DNA of 41,845 nucleotides from Pauljensenia sp902373545 (GTDB lineage: Bacteria; Actinomycetota; Actinomycetes; Actinomycetales; Actinomycetaceae). Position numbers and translations under genes: made by a program. Of this stretch, positions 8,755 to 17,199 are shown one piece after another (the stretch's first letter is position 1; each line of letters starts with the position of its first letter). The DNA lies in the NCBI RefSeq assembly GCF_041432775.1, contig NZ_JAPWAG010000020.1, positions 1 through 41,845 of the forward strand, given 5' to 3'. Under the pieces are notes generated by a model. That model worked only from the letters and a program-made list of their open reading frames with translations. It was not told the origin of the DNA and searched no databases.

Positions 8755-10262
8755 CATCCACCGCCTCCCACCGCCCGAACAGGCGCCGGATCGGCACCAC
8801 CATCGGCGCTGCGCTCGCGGCGGCCGCATTCCTCGCGGCTTGCACGGGAACGCTCCCCACCCCCGGAGCCTCGGACTCCTCCAGGTCCGCCCAGTCCACC
8901 GGATACTCGGGACAGGCCCTGCCCTCCAGGTTCCTCTCGACCGACTTCTCGGGCGGCTTCGAGGTCGCCTGGGAGATGAGCGCCACGGACCTGGGTGCCA
9001 ACGAGACGGTCGCGACGACCGCGGTCGTCGACGGGACTCTCGTCGCCCTCACCGGACCCTACGGCTCGGAGCACACCCTCATTGGCCTCGACGTCAGCGG
9101 GCCGACACCCACCGTCCTATGGACCCACCAGTTCACAGGCGAATACCCAATCGTCCTGGCGTGGGGCGACTCGCTCGTCGCCGGAAACCAGACGATCCGT
9201 GCCTCGGATGGGACCGTCACCGCGACGTGGCAGACACCGCTGCCCAGCGAGGCCAGCAGCTACATGCCCGGCCAGCCCCTCCTGCTGGTCGGCGAGCACA
9301 TCGTCGACCAATACGAGCCGCGCATCGTCCCCGTGGCCTGGCCCCTCGCCGTCACCTGCCTGGAGTCAACGAGCTCCTCGGGCCGACACGGCGCGGACTA
9401 CGACTGCGCGGGCTGGCGCCAGGACGGCACCCAGGCATGGACGTACACGGCGACCAGCACCTATTCCAACACGTCGCTGCCCGGCTTACCCTCACATACA
9501 CGCGCCGCCAACGGGTACATTCCGATCTCCCGCACCGGCTCCGCAGACATCGCCCCCATCTCCCAGTACCTGCGCCTGGAAGACGGGACCATCACGGAAG
9601 GAGCAACCCTTGAGGCGCGCCACTACCTCATCGCCAGCGACGGCTACATTTCCAGCGGCGTGACGAACAGGCAGCCCCGCGAAACCGCGCTGGTGACCGT
9701 CTCGCCAGACGGGACCGAGCAGTCGACGAGTGCCGTCGCCTCCACGGCCATGCCCCCCGAGGATCTGGCCGCCCTCCTGTGCTGGTCGGAAGACGGCACC
9801 GAGATCATCCCCACGGTCGAACAGGCCACCGAAACCATCGCCACCGGCCAGGCCCCCTGGGCTACCCTGTGCGCCACGCGCAACGGAATCGGCTCCCTCT
9901 TTGCGATCACGGCCATCAACGGACGCGATCTGACGGTCACGAGCACGGACGGCAAGCCCATCAAGGGCGCCTACGCCACCGATTTAATTCCCTCGAGGGA
10001 CGGGTCCCTCATCCTGTCGCGCGAGCCTGATGGCGCCGGTGAGAGCGACTCTGTCCTCCACCGCCCGCACAACCTCTACGCAGTTCCCTCCGGCAACCAG
10101 CTCGCGACCCTGGAGGAGTTCGGGGTTCACGGCGTCACCGCCGTGTACGAAGACCTCCTGGTCGCAGTACCGACCCCGAGCTACGCGACGCGCAACTCCC
10201 CCAGCCCCTCCCATCGCAAGGACACGGTCTTGATGGGGATCACGCCAAAGCGGGCGGGCTGA
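8751..10262 (+). CDS. Cassette 1 gene B: predicted lipoprotein, beta-propeller-like
   Basis: This 503-residue protein is the partner of A1 and shares the 4-nt ATGA overlap that links every A/B pair. Unlike B2-B5 it has a lipoprotein signal: RRR, then a hydrophobic Ala-rich stretch ending in the lipobox L28-A-A-C31, so the mature protein should be lipid-anchored outside the membrane. The ectodomain starts with STGYSGQA and FSGGFEVAWEMSATDLG. It continues with strand motifs TLIGLDVSG, LWTHQF, WGDSLVAGNQTIRASDG and YDCAGWRQDGTQAWTY. A cysteine pair flanks EDGTEIIPTVEQATE. It ends in the family tail YEDLLVA and DTVLMGITPKRAG. GGAG inside the A1 tail serves as the ribosome-binding site. The function is unknown. 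Confidence 0.8.
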   Translation: MTSTASHRPNRRRIGTTIGAALAAAAFLAACTGTLPTPGASDSSRSAQSTGYSGQALPSRFLSTDFSGGFEVAWEMSATDLGANETVATTAVVDGTLVALTGPYGSEHTLIGLDVSGPTPTVLWTHQFTGEYPIVLAWGDSLVAGNQTIRASDGTVTATWQTPLPSEASSYMPGQPLLLVGEHIVDQYEPRIVPVAWPLAVTCLESTSSSGRHGADYDCAGWRQDGTQAWTYTATSTYSNTSLPGLPSHTRAANGYIPISRTGSADIAPISQYLRLEDGTITEGATLEARHYLIASDGYISSGVTNRQPRETALVTVSPDGTEQSTSAVASTAMPPEDLAALLCWSEDGTEIIPTVEQATETIATGQAPWATLCATRNGIGSLFAITAINGRDLTVTSTDGKPIKGAYATDLIPSRDGSLILSREPDGAGESDSVLHRPHNLYAVPSGNQLATLEEFGVHGVTAVYEDLLVAVPTPSYATRNSPSPSHRKDTVLMGITPKRAG

Positions 10263-10495
10263 GTCGTCGTCATTGACGAGGCCTGGGTCCCTTGGGTGGC
10301 TCTGCTGCCGGTGCGTTCATCTCAGGGGTGGCGCCCTGGGCCCTTCACTGCGCACGTTAACCCTATGGGTGGCAGTGTGGGCAGGGCGCCCACACTGCCA
10401 CCTCAAGGGCCCATCTGCGCACAAACGGGCGGGCACAACCACCTGTCGCGACCCCTCACGCGCGACGACCCACCACACCCGGCCACGGCCTCGTC
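10263..10495 (+). repeat. Inter-cassette repeat, copy 1
   Basis: The spacer after B1 is nearly the same as those after B3 (16945-17177) and B5 (23522-23814). It starts with GTCGTCGTCATTGACGAGGC right after the B stop codon and ends in CGGCCTCGTC, so its outer ends GACGAGGCC and GGCCTCGTC can pair. It encloses a strong internal hairpin and an Apa I-like GGGCCC pair. I see no gene in it. Confidence 0.85.
10368..10402 (+). terminator. 15-bp hairpin in spacer copy 1, possible terminator
   Basis: GGTGGCAGTGTGGGC pairs perfectly with GCCCACACTGCCACC around the loop AGGGC. There is no T-run, so termination would be of the non-canonical kind often proposed for high-GC actinobacteria. It may instead be a structural or recombination-prone repeat. 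Confidence 0.5.
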
Positions 10496-10541
10496 TGGCC
10501 TGCGACGCCAGCGCAATTACCCGGTTGCTAGCGGATGCGGT

Positions 10542-10547
10542 TACGAT
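10542..10547 (+). promoter_or_regulatory. -10 box (TACGAT) of cassette gene A2
   Basis: TACGAT lies 6 nt before the ATG of A2. The 55 nt from 10494 to 10548 match 13771-13825 upstream of A3 with one mismatch, so the promoter was duplicated with the cassette. Confidence 0.6.
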
Positions 10548-10553
10548 CGAACC

Positions 10554-12152
10554 ATGCGATTCCCAGACGATGAAGACTACAGGTGGGCGGGGGCGCTCAA
10601 GCGCCTCTGGTACCGGATCATCTGCCCCTTCACCTTCGGGGCACGACTGTGGATGGTGATAACCAGCATCATCTGCGCGCTCGCTGTCATGCATTCAGCG
10701 AACGGCTCGTGGGGCTATCACGGCCGCGCCCAAGACACAGGATTTCTCTCCGGGAACTTCGTCAACGGCGTGCGCCTGGCCTGGGAAATCGATGCAGCGG
10801 ACGCTGGTTTGGACATCATCGACGACTACATCGCACGCGACGGCTACCTCTTCCTGGTGGGTTACAAGGGAAGCCAGCGGGTCGCAATCGGCTACGACGC
10901 CTCCCACTCCACCCCCCGCCAGCTGTGGCGCGTCGACGTCGACGACGAACCCGGCGTGCACTGGTGGGACGGGGACCTCCTCGTCGGCAATACACTGATC
11001 TCTCCGGCAGATGGGAAGGTCACAACTGGCTGGCCGTCGTCGGGTGATTCCCTGGCTGGGAACGCATATGCACGCCCCACTTCTACGGGATGGTCAAGCG
11101 CCCCCATTGGCCCAATCCGCCTGTACTGCCCTGATCTCTCCACCGGACGGTGCGAGGCCTGGGATAAGACCGCTACCCACGTCTGGGATTTCGACGCCTC
11201 CTCGGATACGATCCCTGACGCAGTTGCCCCGGTGAACGGCTGGGTGCCGCTGGTGAGAACAGACAAGTCGACGGACAAGAGTCTTCGAGACATGACGTAT
11301 GGGCTGGCCGGATTCCTGAACCTGGAGACGGGCGAACGCACGGGGATCGACGCCATCGAGGAGGCATGCGGTCCCGCCGTCAAGGAGAATCACGACGGTA
11401 CGACAACGTGTCGCTTGGTCCATCCAGACACACTCCGGCTACCCATCATTCGCAGCAGGGATGGCTGGATCATCAGCGACGGACTCCGATCAAGCTCCTC
11501 CAGCGCGAATGACTCCAACGTTGCCGCCGTCGCCCCTGACGGATCGAATCCGAGGGTGGGCACCCTGTCGTTCGAGGCAATGGAACGCATCGCTTTCCTG
11601 AACGTCCACGTGACGGACGATTCCGAACTGCCCACCACTGAGGACCTACTCCACTTCGCCGCCACGGGCGACCACACGTGGGAGGCTTCGAGCGCGGTGG
11701 TCTACACGTCGCCTGGCTCGGCCATGGCCTCGGTCATCATCAACGATGGCGAGCCGCTTGCCACCGATCGGGAGCTCTTTGAAACGTATTCGAGCGCGGC
11801 CACGTGGGCGCGAGGCATCGCCTATAGCCGTGACGCATCAGTGGCATTGATCCCCAAGTCCACGAGGGACGTCAAGGATTACTACACGCCACTCCTCGTT
11901 GACTCGGCGGCGGCCGCGGCAGACTGGAGCAGGCCTGATAAGGGCGAGTATTTGCTAAAAAACTCCGCAGTCCCCGGATGGCGCACCCTGCAGGTTTCAT
12001 CCGGCACAGTTCTCTTCGATGATCTCGTCGTCGCCCGCATATCCCCTCAGACATCACCGTGGTACAAGCGCTTGCTTGGCCTGGCTCCTTCCTCCGGCGA
12101 CCGTATCGTCGGCCTGACCCCAGCCCCCGGACCGATGAGGAGCGTTCGATGA
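10554..12152 (+). CDS. Cassette 2 gene A: membrane-anchored beta-propeller-like protein
   Basis: The 532-residue protein opens with MRFPDDEDYRWAGALKRLWYRIICPFTFG, the cytoplasmic segment shared by A2-A5. A single membrane span follows at about 32-49, then GYHGRAQDTGFLSGNFVNGVRL and the strand WEIDAADAGLD. Later landmarks are GYKGSQRVAIGYDAS, WWDGDLLVGNTLISPADG, RLYCPDLSTGRCEAWDKTATHVWDFDAS and FLNLETGERTGIDAIEEACG. The frame is open upstream to 10296, but that part covers the spacer repeat and the promoter, so I start at 10554. The segment around 380-400 carries a Ser-rich insert (SSSSANDSN) absent from the other copies. The tail ATGAGGAGCG encodes M-R-S and at the same time supplies the ribosome-binding site for B2. 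No known function. Confidence 0.82.
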   Translation: MRFPDDEDYRWAGALKRLWYRIICPFTFGARLWMVITSIICALAVMHSANGSWGYHGRAQDTGFLSGNFVNGVRLAWEIDAADAGLDIIDDYIARDGYLFLVGYKGSQRVAIGYDASHSTPRQLWRVDVDDEPGVHWWDGDLLVGNTLISPADGKVTTGWPSSGDSLAGNAYARPTSTGWSSAPIGPIRLYCPDLSTGRCEAWDKTATHVWDFDASSDTIPDAVAPVNGWVPLVRTDKSTDKSLRDMTYGLAGFLNLETGERTGIDAIEEACGPAVKENHDGTTTCRLVHPDTLRLPIIRSRDGWIISDGLRSSSSSANDSNVAAVAPDGSNPRVGTLSFEAMERIAFLNVHVTDDSELPTTEDLLHFAATGDHTWEASSAVVYTSPGSAMASVIINDGEPLATDRELFETYSSAATWARGIAYSRDASVALIPKSTRDVKDYYTPLLVDSAAAAADWSRPDKGEYLLKNSAVPGWRTLQVSSGTVLFDDLVVARISPQTSPWYKRLLGLAPSSGDRIVGLTPAPGPMRSVR

Positions 12153-13678
12153 CTGCCCCGGATAGTGCGCGCAACTTCCTTGTTTCCGTGCTTGGTTTTA
12201 TCCGCGAGAGGAAGCTTCTCGTCGCCGCCATCGCCGTGGTCCTCGGGATCGGCCTGTCGTGGCTGATCCATCTCCCCACCGGTTACTCCGGTCACGCCCA
12301 CCCCTCGCAGGCCATCTCCACCGATTTCTCCTCCGGGTTCTCCGTCGCCTGGGAGATGACGAGCAAGGACCTGGGCGTCGATGGGCCGGTCGTGGCCACC
12401 ACGAGGGTCGATGGGGTGCTGGTCGCGGTCACCGGCAAGAAAGATGGGTCGTCGAAAGGTGCGACAACGTTCTCCGGGACGCTCATCGGCATCGATCCGA
12501 GCGGTTCCACTCCTACCGTTCTGTGGCGCCACGAGTTCAACTCTGAGAGTGGCACACTCTTCACCTGGGACGACTCGATCATTGCGGGTGGTGAAACTAT
12601 TCGGGCATCCGATGGCACAGTCACCGCGACCTGGGATACTCCCCTGCCCACCACTGTCGGGTACGACCATGATCGCGGTTCCCCACGCGTCTTGTTCCCG
12701 CGCCCATCGTGGGGTGACGGCGGGAGCTTTGTTCCCATCACCTCGTCCGTCGTGGTCACCTGCACGCCCATCAACGACTCGAGGTCGGGCGATCGCAATG
12801 AGGGCCCCTCGTGCACGGGGTGGCACAAGGACGGCACCCAGGCCTGGAACTACGCGGTCACGAGGAACGCCGATGGGCAGACGGTTCAGCCAACCGGTGT
12901 CGCCACGGTCGACGACCATCTCATCGTCGGGCACTCTGAGAACGATTATGATTTGTATGTCGATTCGTTCCTCAGCCTCGTCGACGGCTCCGTCACGGAT
13001 CTCGACGTGCCCTTCTCTGGTCGCATCAGCATCGACAACGTCTACGCGACAAGCGATGGCTGGATCATTAACGGGATGGGTTACTCTCAGCTTGAAGACG
13101 GCGACATCGCCGTCTTGAACCCAGACGGCAGCCTCCGCGAGATGGTGACGCTGACCACCAACTCACTAGGGTGGAGGACACTCATCACCACCACGTGCAC
13201 GGATACCGATGGGCTTGCAGTTCTTCCCACAGCCGAGCAGGCCCTCACGGCCCTCCGCACCGGGCACGGCTGGACACCCATGTGCAGCGGTATTGTCACT
13301 CCCCGATCCGGCTCTGACCTCACCACTCTCAACGGCAGGAGCTTCTTAGCCGCCGACAAGGACGGAACACCCACCTACACGGATTACGAACAAGGGGCAT
13401 TCTTATCGGCTGACGGCTCACTGATCCTCGGCATCCAGTCGATAGAGAGCGACAAGAAGAACTCCACCAAGGAAGAAGCTCCAGCCTTGTACTACTCCCG
13501 GTCAGGCGTCAAGATCGCCTCGCTCTCGCAGGTTGGAGCAAGGACCGCGCAGCCCTTCTACGATGACCTGCTTATCGCGACGCCCGTCCCTCAGCGCAAT
13601 TTCTTCCTGCGTTACCTCGGCGGATACCCCCACCCGGACACGGTCCTCATGGGGATCACGCCGAGGCGGGCGAGCTGA
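12149..13678 (+). CDS. Cassette 2 gene B: membrane-anchored beta-propeller-like protein
   Basis: The 509-residue product keeps the B-family plan but has its own N-terminus (MTAPDSARNFLVSVLGFIRERK) before an uncleaved span at about 22-40 (LLVAAIAVVLGIGLSWLIH). The ectodomain begins PTGYSGHAHPSQAISTDFSSGFSVAWEMTSKDLG, with strands TLIGIDPSG, LWRHEF, WDDSIIAGGETIRASDG, CTGWHKDGTQAWNY and FLSLVDGSVTDLD. A cysteine pair (TTCTDTDG and PMCSG) brackets PTAEQALTALRTGHGW. The end FYDDLLIATPVPQRNFFLRYLG and DTVLMGITPRRAS is shared with B5 almost exactly at DNA level. It starts in the ATGA overlap with A2. The function is unknown. Confidence 0.82.
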   Translation: MTAPDSARNFLVSVLGFIRERKLLVAAIAVVLGIGLSWLIHLPTGYSGHAHPSQAISTDFSSGFSVAWEMTSKDLGVDGPVVATTRVDGVLVAVTGKKDGSSKGATTFSGTLIGIDPSGSTPTVLWRHEFNSESGTLFTWDDSIIAGGETIRASDGTVTATWDTPLPTTVGYDHDRGSPRVLFPRPSWGDGGSFVPITSSVVVTCTPINDSRSGDRNEGPSCTGWHKDGTQAWNYAVTRNADGQTVQPTGVATVDDHLIVGHSENDYDLYVDSFLSLVDGSVTDLDVPFSGRISIDNVYATSDGWIINGMGYSQLEDGDIAVLNPDGSLREMVTLTTNSLGWRTLITTTCTDTDGLAVLPTAEQALTALRTGHGWTPMCSGIVTPRSGSDLTTLNGRSFLAADKDGTPTYTDYEQGAFLSADGSLILGIQSIESDKKNSTKEEAPALYYSRSGVKIASLSQVGARTAQPFYDDLLIATPVPQRNFFLRYLGGYPHPDTVLMGITPRRAS

Positions 13679-13772
13679 GTCGTCGTCATTGACGAGGCCT
13701 GGGCCCTTCGCGCTGCCACCCGCGCTCCGCGAGAACGGACGTGACCCGCGCAAACCCGGCCCCGGCCTCGTC
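13679..13772 (+). repeat. Shortened inter-cassette spacer between B2 and A3
   Basis: This spacer keeps both outer ends of the spacer repeat (GTCGTCGTCATTGACGAGGC and CCCCGGCCTCGTC) but lacks the middle with the 15-bp hairpin. It appears to be an internal deletion of the longer repeat, leaving the GACGAGGCC/GGCCTCGTC pairing possible. Confidence 0.7.
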
Positions 13773-13818
13773 TGGCCTGCGACGCCAGCACAATTACCCG
13801 GTTGCTAGCGGATGCGGT

Positions 13819-13824
13819 TACGAT
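13819..13824 (+). promoter_or_regulatory. -10 box (TACGAT) of cassette gene A3
   Basis: TACGAT is followed by 7 nt and the ATG at 13832. The upstream 50 nt are a copy of the A2 promoter region. Confidence 0.6.
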
Positions 13825-13831
13825 CAGGTCC

Positions 13832-15412
13832 ATGAGATTCCCAGACGAAGACGCCTACAGGTACGCGGGTGGATTGAAGCGCCTCTGGTACAAGATCATC
13901 TGCCCCTTCACCTTCGGGGCACGCCTGTGGATGGTGACAACGTCGATCCTGTGCGCCCTCGCGGTCATCCAGTCGGCGAACGGCTCGTGGGGCTACCACG
14001 GCAGCGCCCAGGACACCGGATTCCTGTCCTCCAACTACATCAACGGAGTGCGCCTCGCCTGGCAAATCGACGCGGCGGACGCGGGCCTGGACCGCATCGA
14101 CGACTACATCGCGCGCGACGGCCACCTCTTCATCGTCGGCTACAAGGGAACCCAACGCATCGCCATCGGCTACGACGCCTCCTATTCCACCCCGCGCCAG
14201 CTGTGGCGCACCGACATCAACGACGACGAGACAGACGTGCACTGGTGGGACGGCGACCTCCTCGTCGGAAACACGCTGGTGTCCGCAGCGGACGGTCACA
14301 CAACTACCGGATGGCCTACCTCGGGAGTTCGCTACGGAGTTTCCCCCTACGAACACCCTTCGCACACCGGCTGGTCAAGCGCCCCGATCGGCCCGATCCG
14401 CCTCTACTGCCCCGATCTCTCCACCGGACACTGTGAGGCCTGGGATAAGACCGCAACACACGTGTGGGACTTCGACGCATCCAGCGGCTCCTTCCCCGAC
14501 ACCGTGACTCCCGTGGACGGCTGGATCCCCATCGTCCACGCTGATCATCTTTCGAGGTATCAGCTGACCGGATTCAGCAGCACGTTTCTGCGCGGATTTC
14601 TGAACCTCTCGACCGGTGAACGCACCGGAATCGATGCCATCAAGGAGGCATGTGGTCCAGCAACGACCGAACTCGATGACGGAACCACGTCGTGCCGTAT
14701 CACATTCCCCTACATTGGCGCACCGCCCATCATCCGCGCCCAGGACGGTTGGGTGATCAGCAGCGGGTACATGCACGCAGCCACGGTCGCGCCCGACGGA
14801 TCGGATGCGCAGGTCGTCACTCTTACGCAGGAGGCCGTCGCGCGCATCAACTACCTGAGCACCTATCCACAGACGAAAGCCTCACTACCGACGACCGAAC
14901 AGATCGTGCACTACGCAGCCACAGGAGACCACTCGTGGGACACAACAATCACGCTCACCGAGGGCTCGGCGATCATCGTGAACGACAGCGTCACGCTGGC
15001 TACGTATCAACAATACCTTGACGTTTTATCCTACGACGCGTCGTGGTGGTGGGCTGCGCCCGCGATCAGTCAAGATACTTCTGTCCTGCTCATACCTCAT
15101 CTCAAGGGTGCTTCGTCCAGCGACCATGACCTGGACTCGTGGCACCCTTCACTCATCAACGTATCGGCTGCGGCGCAGGCGTCGACACTGCCCACAACAT
15201 CATCCACTTACAGGCTGAGTAACGATGCGGTACATGGCTGGAACAACCTCGGGGTTCGCTCGGCAACTCCACTCTACGACGACCTCATCGTCGCCCGCAT
15301 ATCCCCTGAGACATCACCGTGGTACAAGCGCTTGCTTGGCTTGACTCCTTCCTCCGGCGACCACATCGTCGGCCTGACCCCAGCCCCCGGACCGATGAGG
15401 AGCGCCCGATGA
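13832..15412 (+). CDS. Cassette 3 gene A: membrane-anchored beta-propeller-like protein
   Basis: The 526-residue protein begins MRFPDEDAYRYAGGLKRLWYKI, with its membrane span at about 32-48 (LWMVTTSILCALAVIQS). Its first 152 nt match A4 at all but two positions, whereas its last 83 nt before the end match A1 at all but one, so the gene is a patchwork. Ectodomain landmarks are GYHGSAQDTGFLSSNYINGV, GYKGTQRIAIGYDAS, HWWDGDLLVGNTLVSAADG, LYCPDLSTGHCEAWDKTATHV and FLNLSTGERTGIDAIKEACG with a second cysteine in TSCRITF. The middle (about 270-480) is specific to this copy. The stop overlaps the B3 start. The function is unknown; extracellular orientation is inferred from the positive residues before the span. 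Confidence 0.82.
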   Translation: MRFPDEDAYRYAGGLKRLWYKIICPFTFGARLWMVTTSILCALAVIQSANGSWGYHGSAQDTGFLSSNYINGVRLAWQIDAADAGLDRIDDYIARDGHLFIVGYKGTQRIAIGYDASYSTPRQLWRTDINDDETDVHWWDGDLLVGNTLVSAADGHTTTGWPTSGVRYGVSPYEHPSHTGWSSAPIGPIRLYCPDLSTGHCEAWDKTATHVWDFDASSGSFPDTVTPVDGWIPIVHADHLSRYQLTGFSSTFLRGFLNLSTGERTGIDAIKEACGPATTELDDGTTSCRITFPYIGAPPIIRAQDGWVISSGYMHAATVAPDGSDAQVVTLTQEAVARINYLSTYPQTKASLPTTEQIVHYAATGDHSWDTTITLTEGSAIIVNDSVTLATYQQYLDVLSYDASWWWAAPAISQDTSVLLIPHLKGASSSDHDLDSWHPSLINVSAAAQASTLPTTSSTYRLSNDAVHGWNNLGVRSATPLYDDLIVARISPETSPWYKRLLGLTPSSGDHIVGLTPAPGPMRSAR

Positions 15413-16944
15413 CTCTCTCCAACACGCTGACCTCCGGGCGCAAGTCCCTCCCGATCCTCCTGCGCTGCCTCGCCATCGCACTGGCCGTCGCCCTCGTTAG
15501 CACGCTAGCCGTCAGCGCTTCCTGGCTCATGCACAGGCCGGTCGGGTATTCGGGCAACGCACGTGTCTCCTCCTTCATTTCCCCGGACTTCGCCTCGGGC
15601 TTCGACGTCGCGTGGGAGATGACGTCCGCAGAGCTGGGGACAGACGCTCCCATCCAAGAAATCGTGCAGATCGACGGAACAGCCGTCATCTTTGCCTCCA
15701 CACGTGTATCCTCTGATGATCCACTTTCCGGGACACTCATCGGCATCGATGCGAGCGGACGTACTCCCACGGTCCTGTGGCGTCATGACATCCACAACGG
15801 CAACATGAATCTTCTGATCTGGGAGGACTCTATCGTCGCCGGTGACGAAACAATACGCGCCGCTGATGGCGCAGTCACCGCTACCTGGGAGACGCCCTTA
15901 CCCACGACCATGAGGTTTGGGTACTACGCGAACCCGGCAGTTCCTGCAACACTCGTGGGTAACGTTCAACCCATCAGAGAAGGGTCACGCTTTGTGCAAG
16001 TGACGTGGCCTGTCGCGCTCGTCTGTGCACGAACCGACACGAGATACTCATTCGCTGTCCCAACGACGCAATTCACTTGCACGGCGTGGCACAAAGACGG
16101 TAGCCAGGCGTGGAGCTACGTCACGGGCGCAGAAGGAGACGAACAACGCGGCCCCATCACTACCCCCGCCGTTAATGGTTACATCCTCGTCGGCCGCCTC
16201 AATCAAGAACACAGGCGGTACGACGCCGACGGATTCTTAAACCTCGCTGACGGCACCTACACGCGCGGTGACACACAGGACGGCATCAATGCCACGATGC
16301 TATTCCCTGCGAGCGACGGATGGATCTATACCGCCTCATCTGGCCCCTATTGGCAAGATGAAGAGTTTGTCGTCTACAACCCGAACGGGACTGAACGCGA
16401 GCGCACTGCGCGCTCGCTCGGTTCCCGAGACTGGTTGAAGATCCTGCACATGACGTGCTGGGATACGACAGGGCACATCATCACCCCCACAGCCGAGCAG
16501 GCCCTCGAAACTCTCCGCTCAGAGGAGGTTTCCTGGGCTCCGCTATGCACACAACCACCGACCTATTCTGAAACGGACATCGGTTTCATCAACGGCAGGC
16601 CCCTGATGACGACGAACAAGGACGGCTCACCAAAGACGGATAGCTATCCCGATGATTCGATCCTCGCATCGGACGGTTCACTGATCCTGTCTCCATCCTC
16701 GACCTGGTCAGCCGACGAGCCGAGGCGGCATGCAACCTACGCGTCACAGCCCCTTTACTCCGCCCCCGAGGGTGTACTTCTGTCGAACCTCACCGAGGTC
16801 GGTGCCTACGGAGCCACCCCACTCTACGATGACCTGTTGATAGCGGAACCCAACCACCCCGACAGCTCCTGGCACCGATACCTCGGCACCTACCCCCACT
16901 CGGACACGGTGCTCATGGGCATCACGCCAAAGCGGGCGGGCTGA
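15409..16944 (+). CDS. Cassette 3 gene B: membrane-anchored beta-propeller-like protein
   Basis: The 511-residue protein has a membrane span at about 20-38 (CLAIALAVALVSTLAVSASWL) followed by MHRPVGYSGNARVSS, the conserved start of the B2-B5 ectodomain. FASGFDVAWEMTSAELG and the strands TLIGIDASG, LWRHDI, WEDSIVAGDETIRAADG and CTAWHKDGSQAWSY follow. PTAEQALETLRSEEVSWAPLC with an upstream TCWD gives the C-terminal cysteine pair. Central parts have lower GC and more A-rich codons than the conserved ends. The start uses GAGGAG inside the A3 tail as ribosome-binding site. The product ends DTVLMGITPKRAG. No function is known to me. Confidence 0.82.
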   Translation: MTLSNTLTSGRKSLPILLRCLAIALAVALVSTLAVSASWLMHRPVGYSGNARVSSFISPDFASGFDVAWEMTSAELGTDAPIQEIVQIDGTAVIFASTRVSSDDPLSGTLIGIDASGRTPTVLWRHDIHNGNMNLLIWEDSIVAGDETIRAADGAVTATWETPLPTTMRFGYYANPAVPATLVGNVQPIREGSRFVQVTWPVALVCARTDTRYSFAVPTTQFTCTAWHKDGSQAWSYVTGAEGDEQRGPITTPAVNGYILVGRLNQEHRRYDADGFLNLADGTYTRGDTQDGINATMLFPASDGWIYTASSGPYWQDEEFVVYNPNGTERERTARSLGSRDWLKILHMTCWDTTGHIITPTAEQALETLRSEEVSWAPLCTQPPTYSETDIGFINGRPLMTTNKDGSPKTDSYPDDSILASDGSLILSPSSTWSADEPRRHATYASQPLYSAPEGVLLSNLTEVGAYGATPLYDDLLIAEPNHPDSSWHRYLGTYPHSDTVLMGITPKRAG

Positions 16945-17177
16945 GTTTTCGTCATTGACGAGGCCTGGGCCCCTTGGGTGGCTCTGCTGCCGGTGCGCTC
17001 ATCTCAGAGGTGGTGCCCTGGGCCCCTGACTGCGCACGTTAACCCTATGGGTGGCAGTGTGGGCAGGGCGCCCACACCGCCACCTCAAGGGCACAGCTGC
17101 GCACAAACGGGCGAGCACGACCACCTATCGCGAGCCGTCACGCACGACAACCCACCACACCCGGCCCCGGCCTCGTC
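16945..17177 (+). repeat. Inter-cassette repeat, copy 2
   Basis: This is the counterpart of the spacer at 10263-10495, with scattered substitutions. It again starts right after the B stop codon and ends in CCCCGGCCTCGTC. No gene is seen in it. Confidence 0.85.
17050..17084 (+). terminator. Hairpin in spacer copy 2, possible terminator
   Basis: The same 15-bp stem as at 10368-10402, here with one A:C mismatch (ACACCGCC instead of ACACTGCC). There is no T-run. Confidence 0.45.
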
Positions 17178-17187
17178 GATCACCCGA

Positions 17188-17193
17188 TAGGAT
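17188..17193 (+). promoter_or_regulatory. -10 box (TAGGAT) of cassette gene A4
   Basis: TAGGAT lies 6 nt before the ATG. CACCCGATAGGATCACACC is identical upstream of A5, so A4 and A5 share a promoter type distinct from that of A2 and A3. Confidence 0.6.
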
Positions 17194-17199
17194 CACACC

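Noticed and set aside
10296..10553. Upstream extension of A2 (and likewise of A3, both DUF1266 genes and yjdF)
   Set aside because: These parts cover spacer repeats or promoters, and the aligned paralogs start at the later codon.
16945..17199. Classic -35 boxes for the A genes
   Set aside because: No hexamer resembling TTGACA lies 16-19 bp before the -10 boxes; TTGCTA in A2 and A3 is only 11 bp away. The -10 calls rest on repeated spacing to the ATG.
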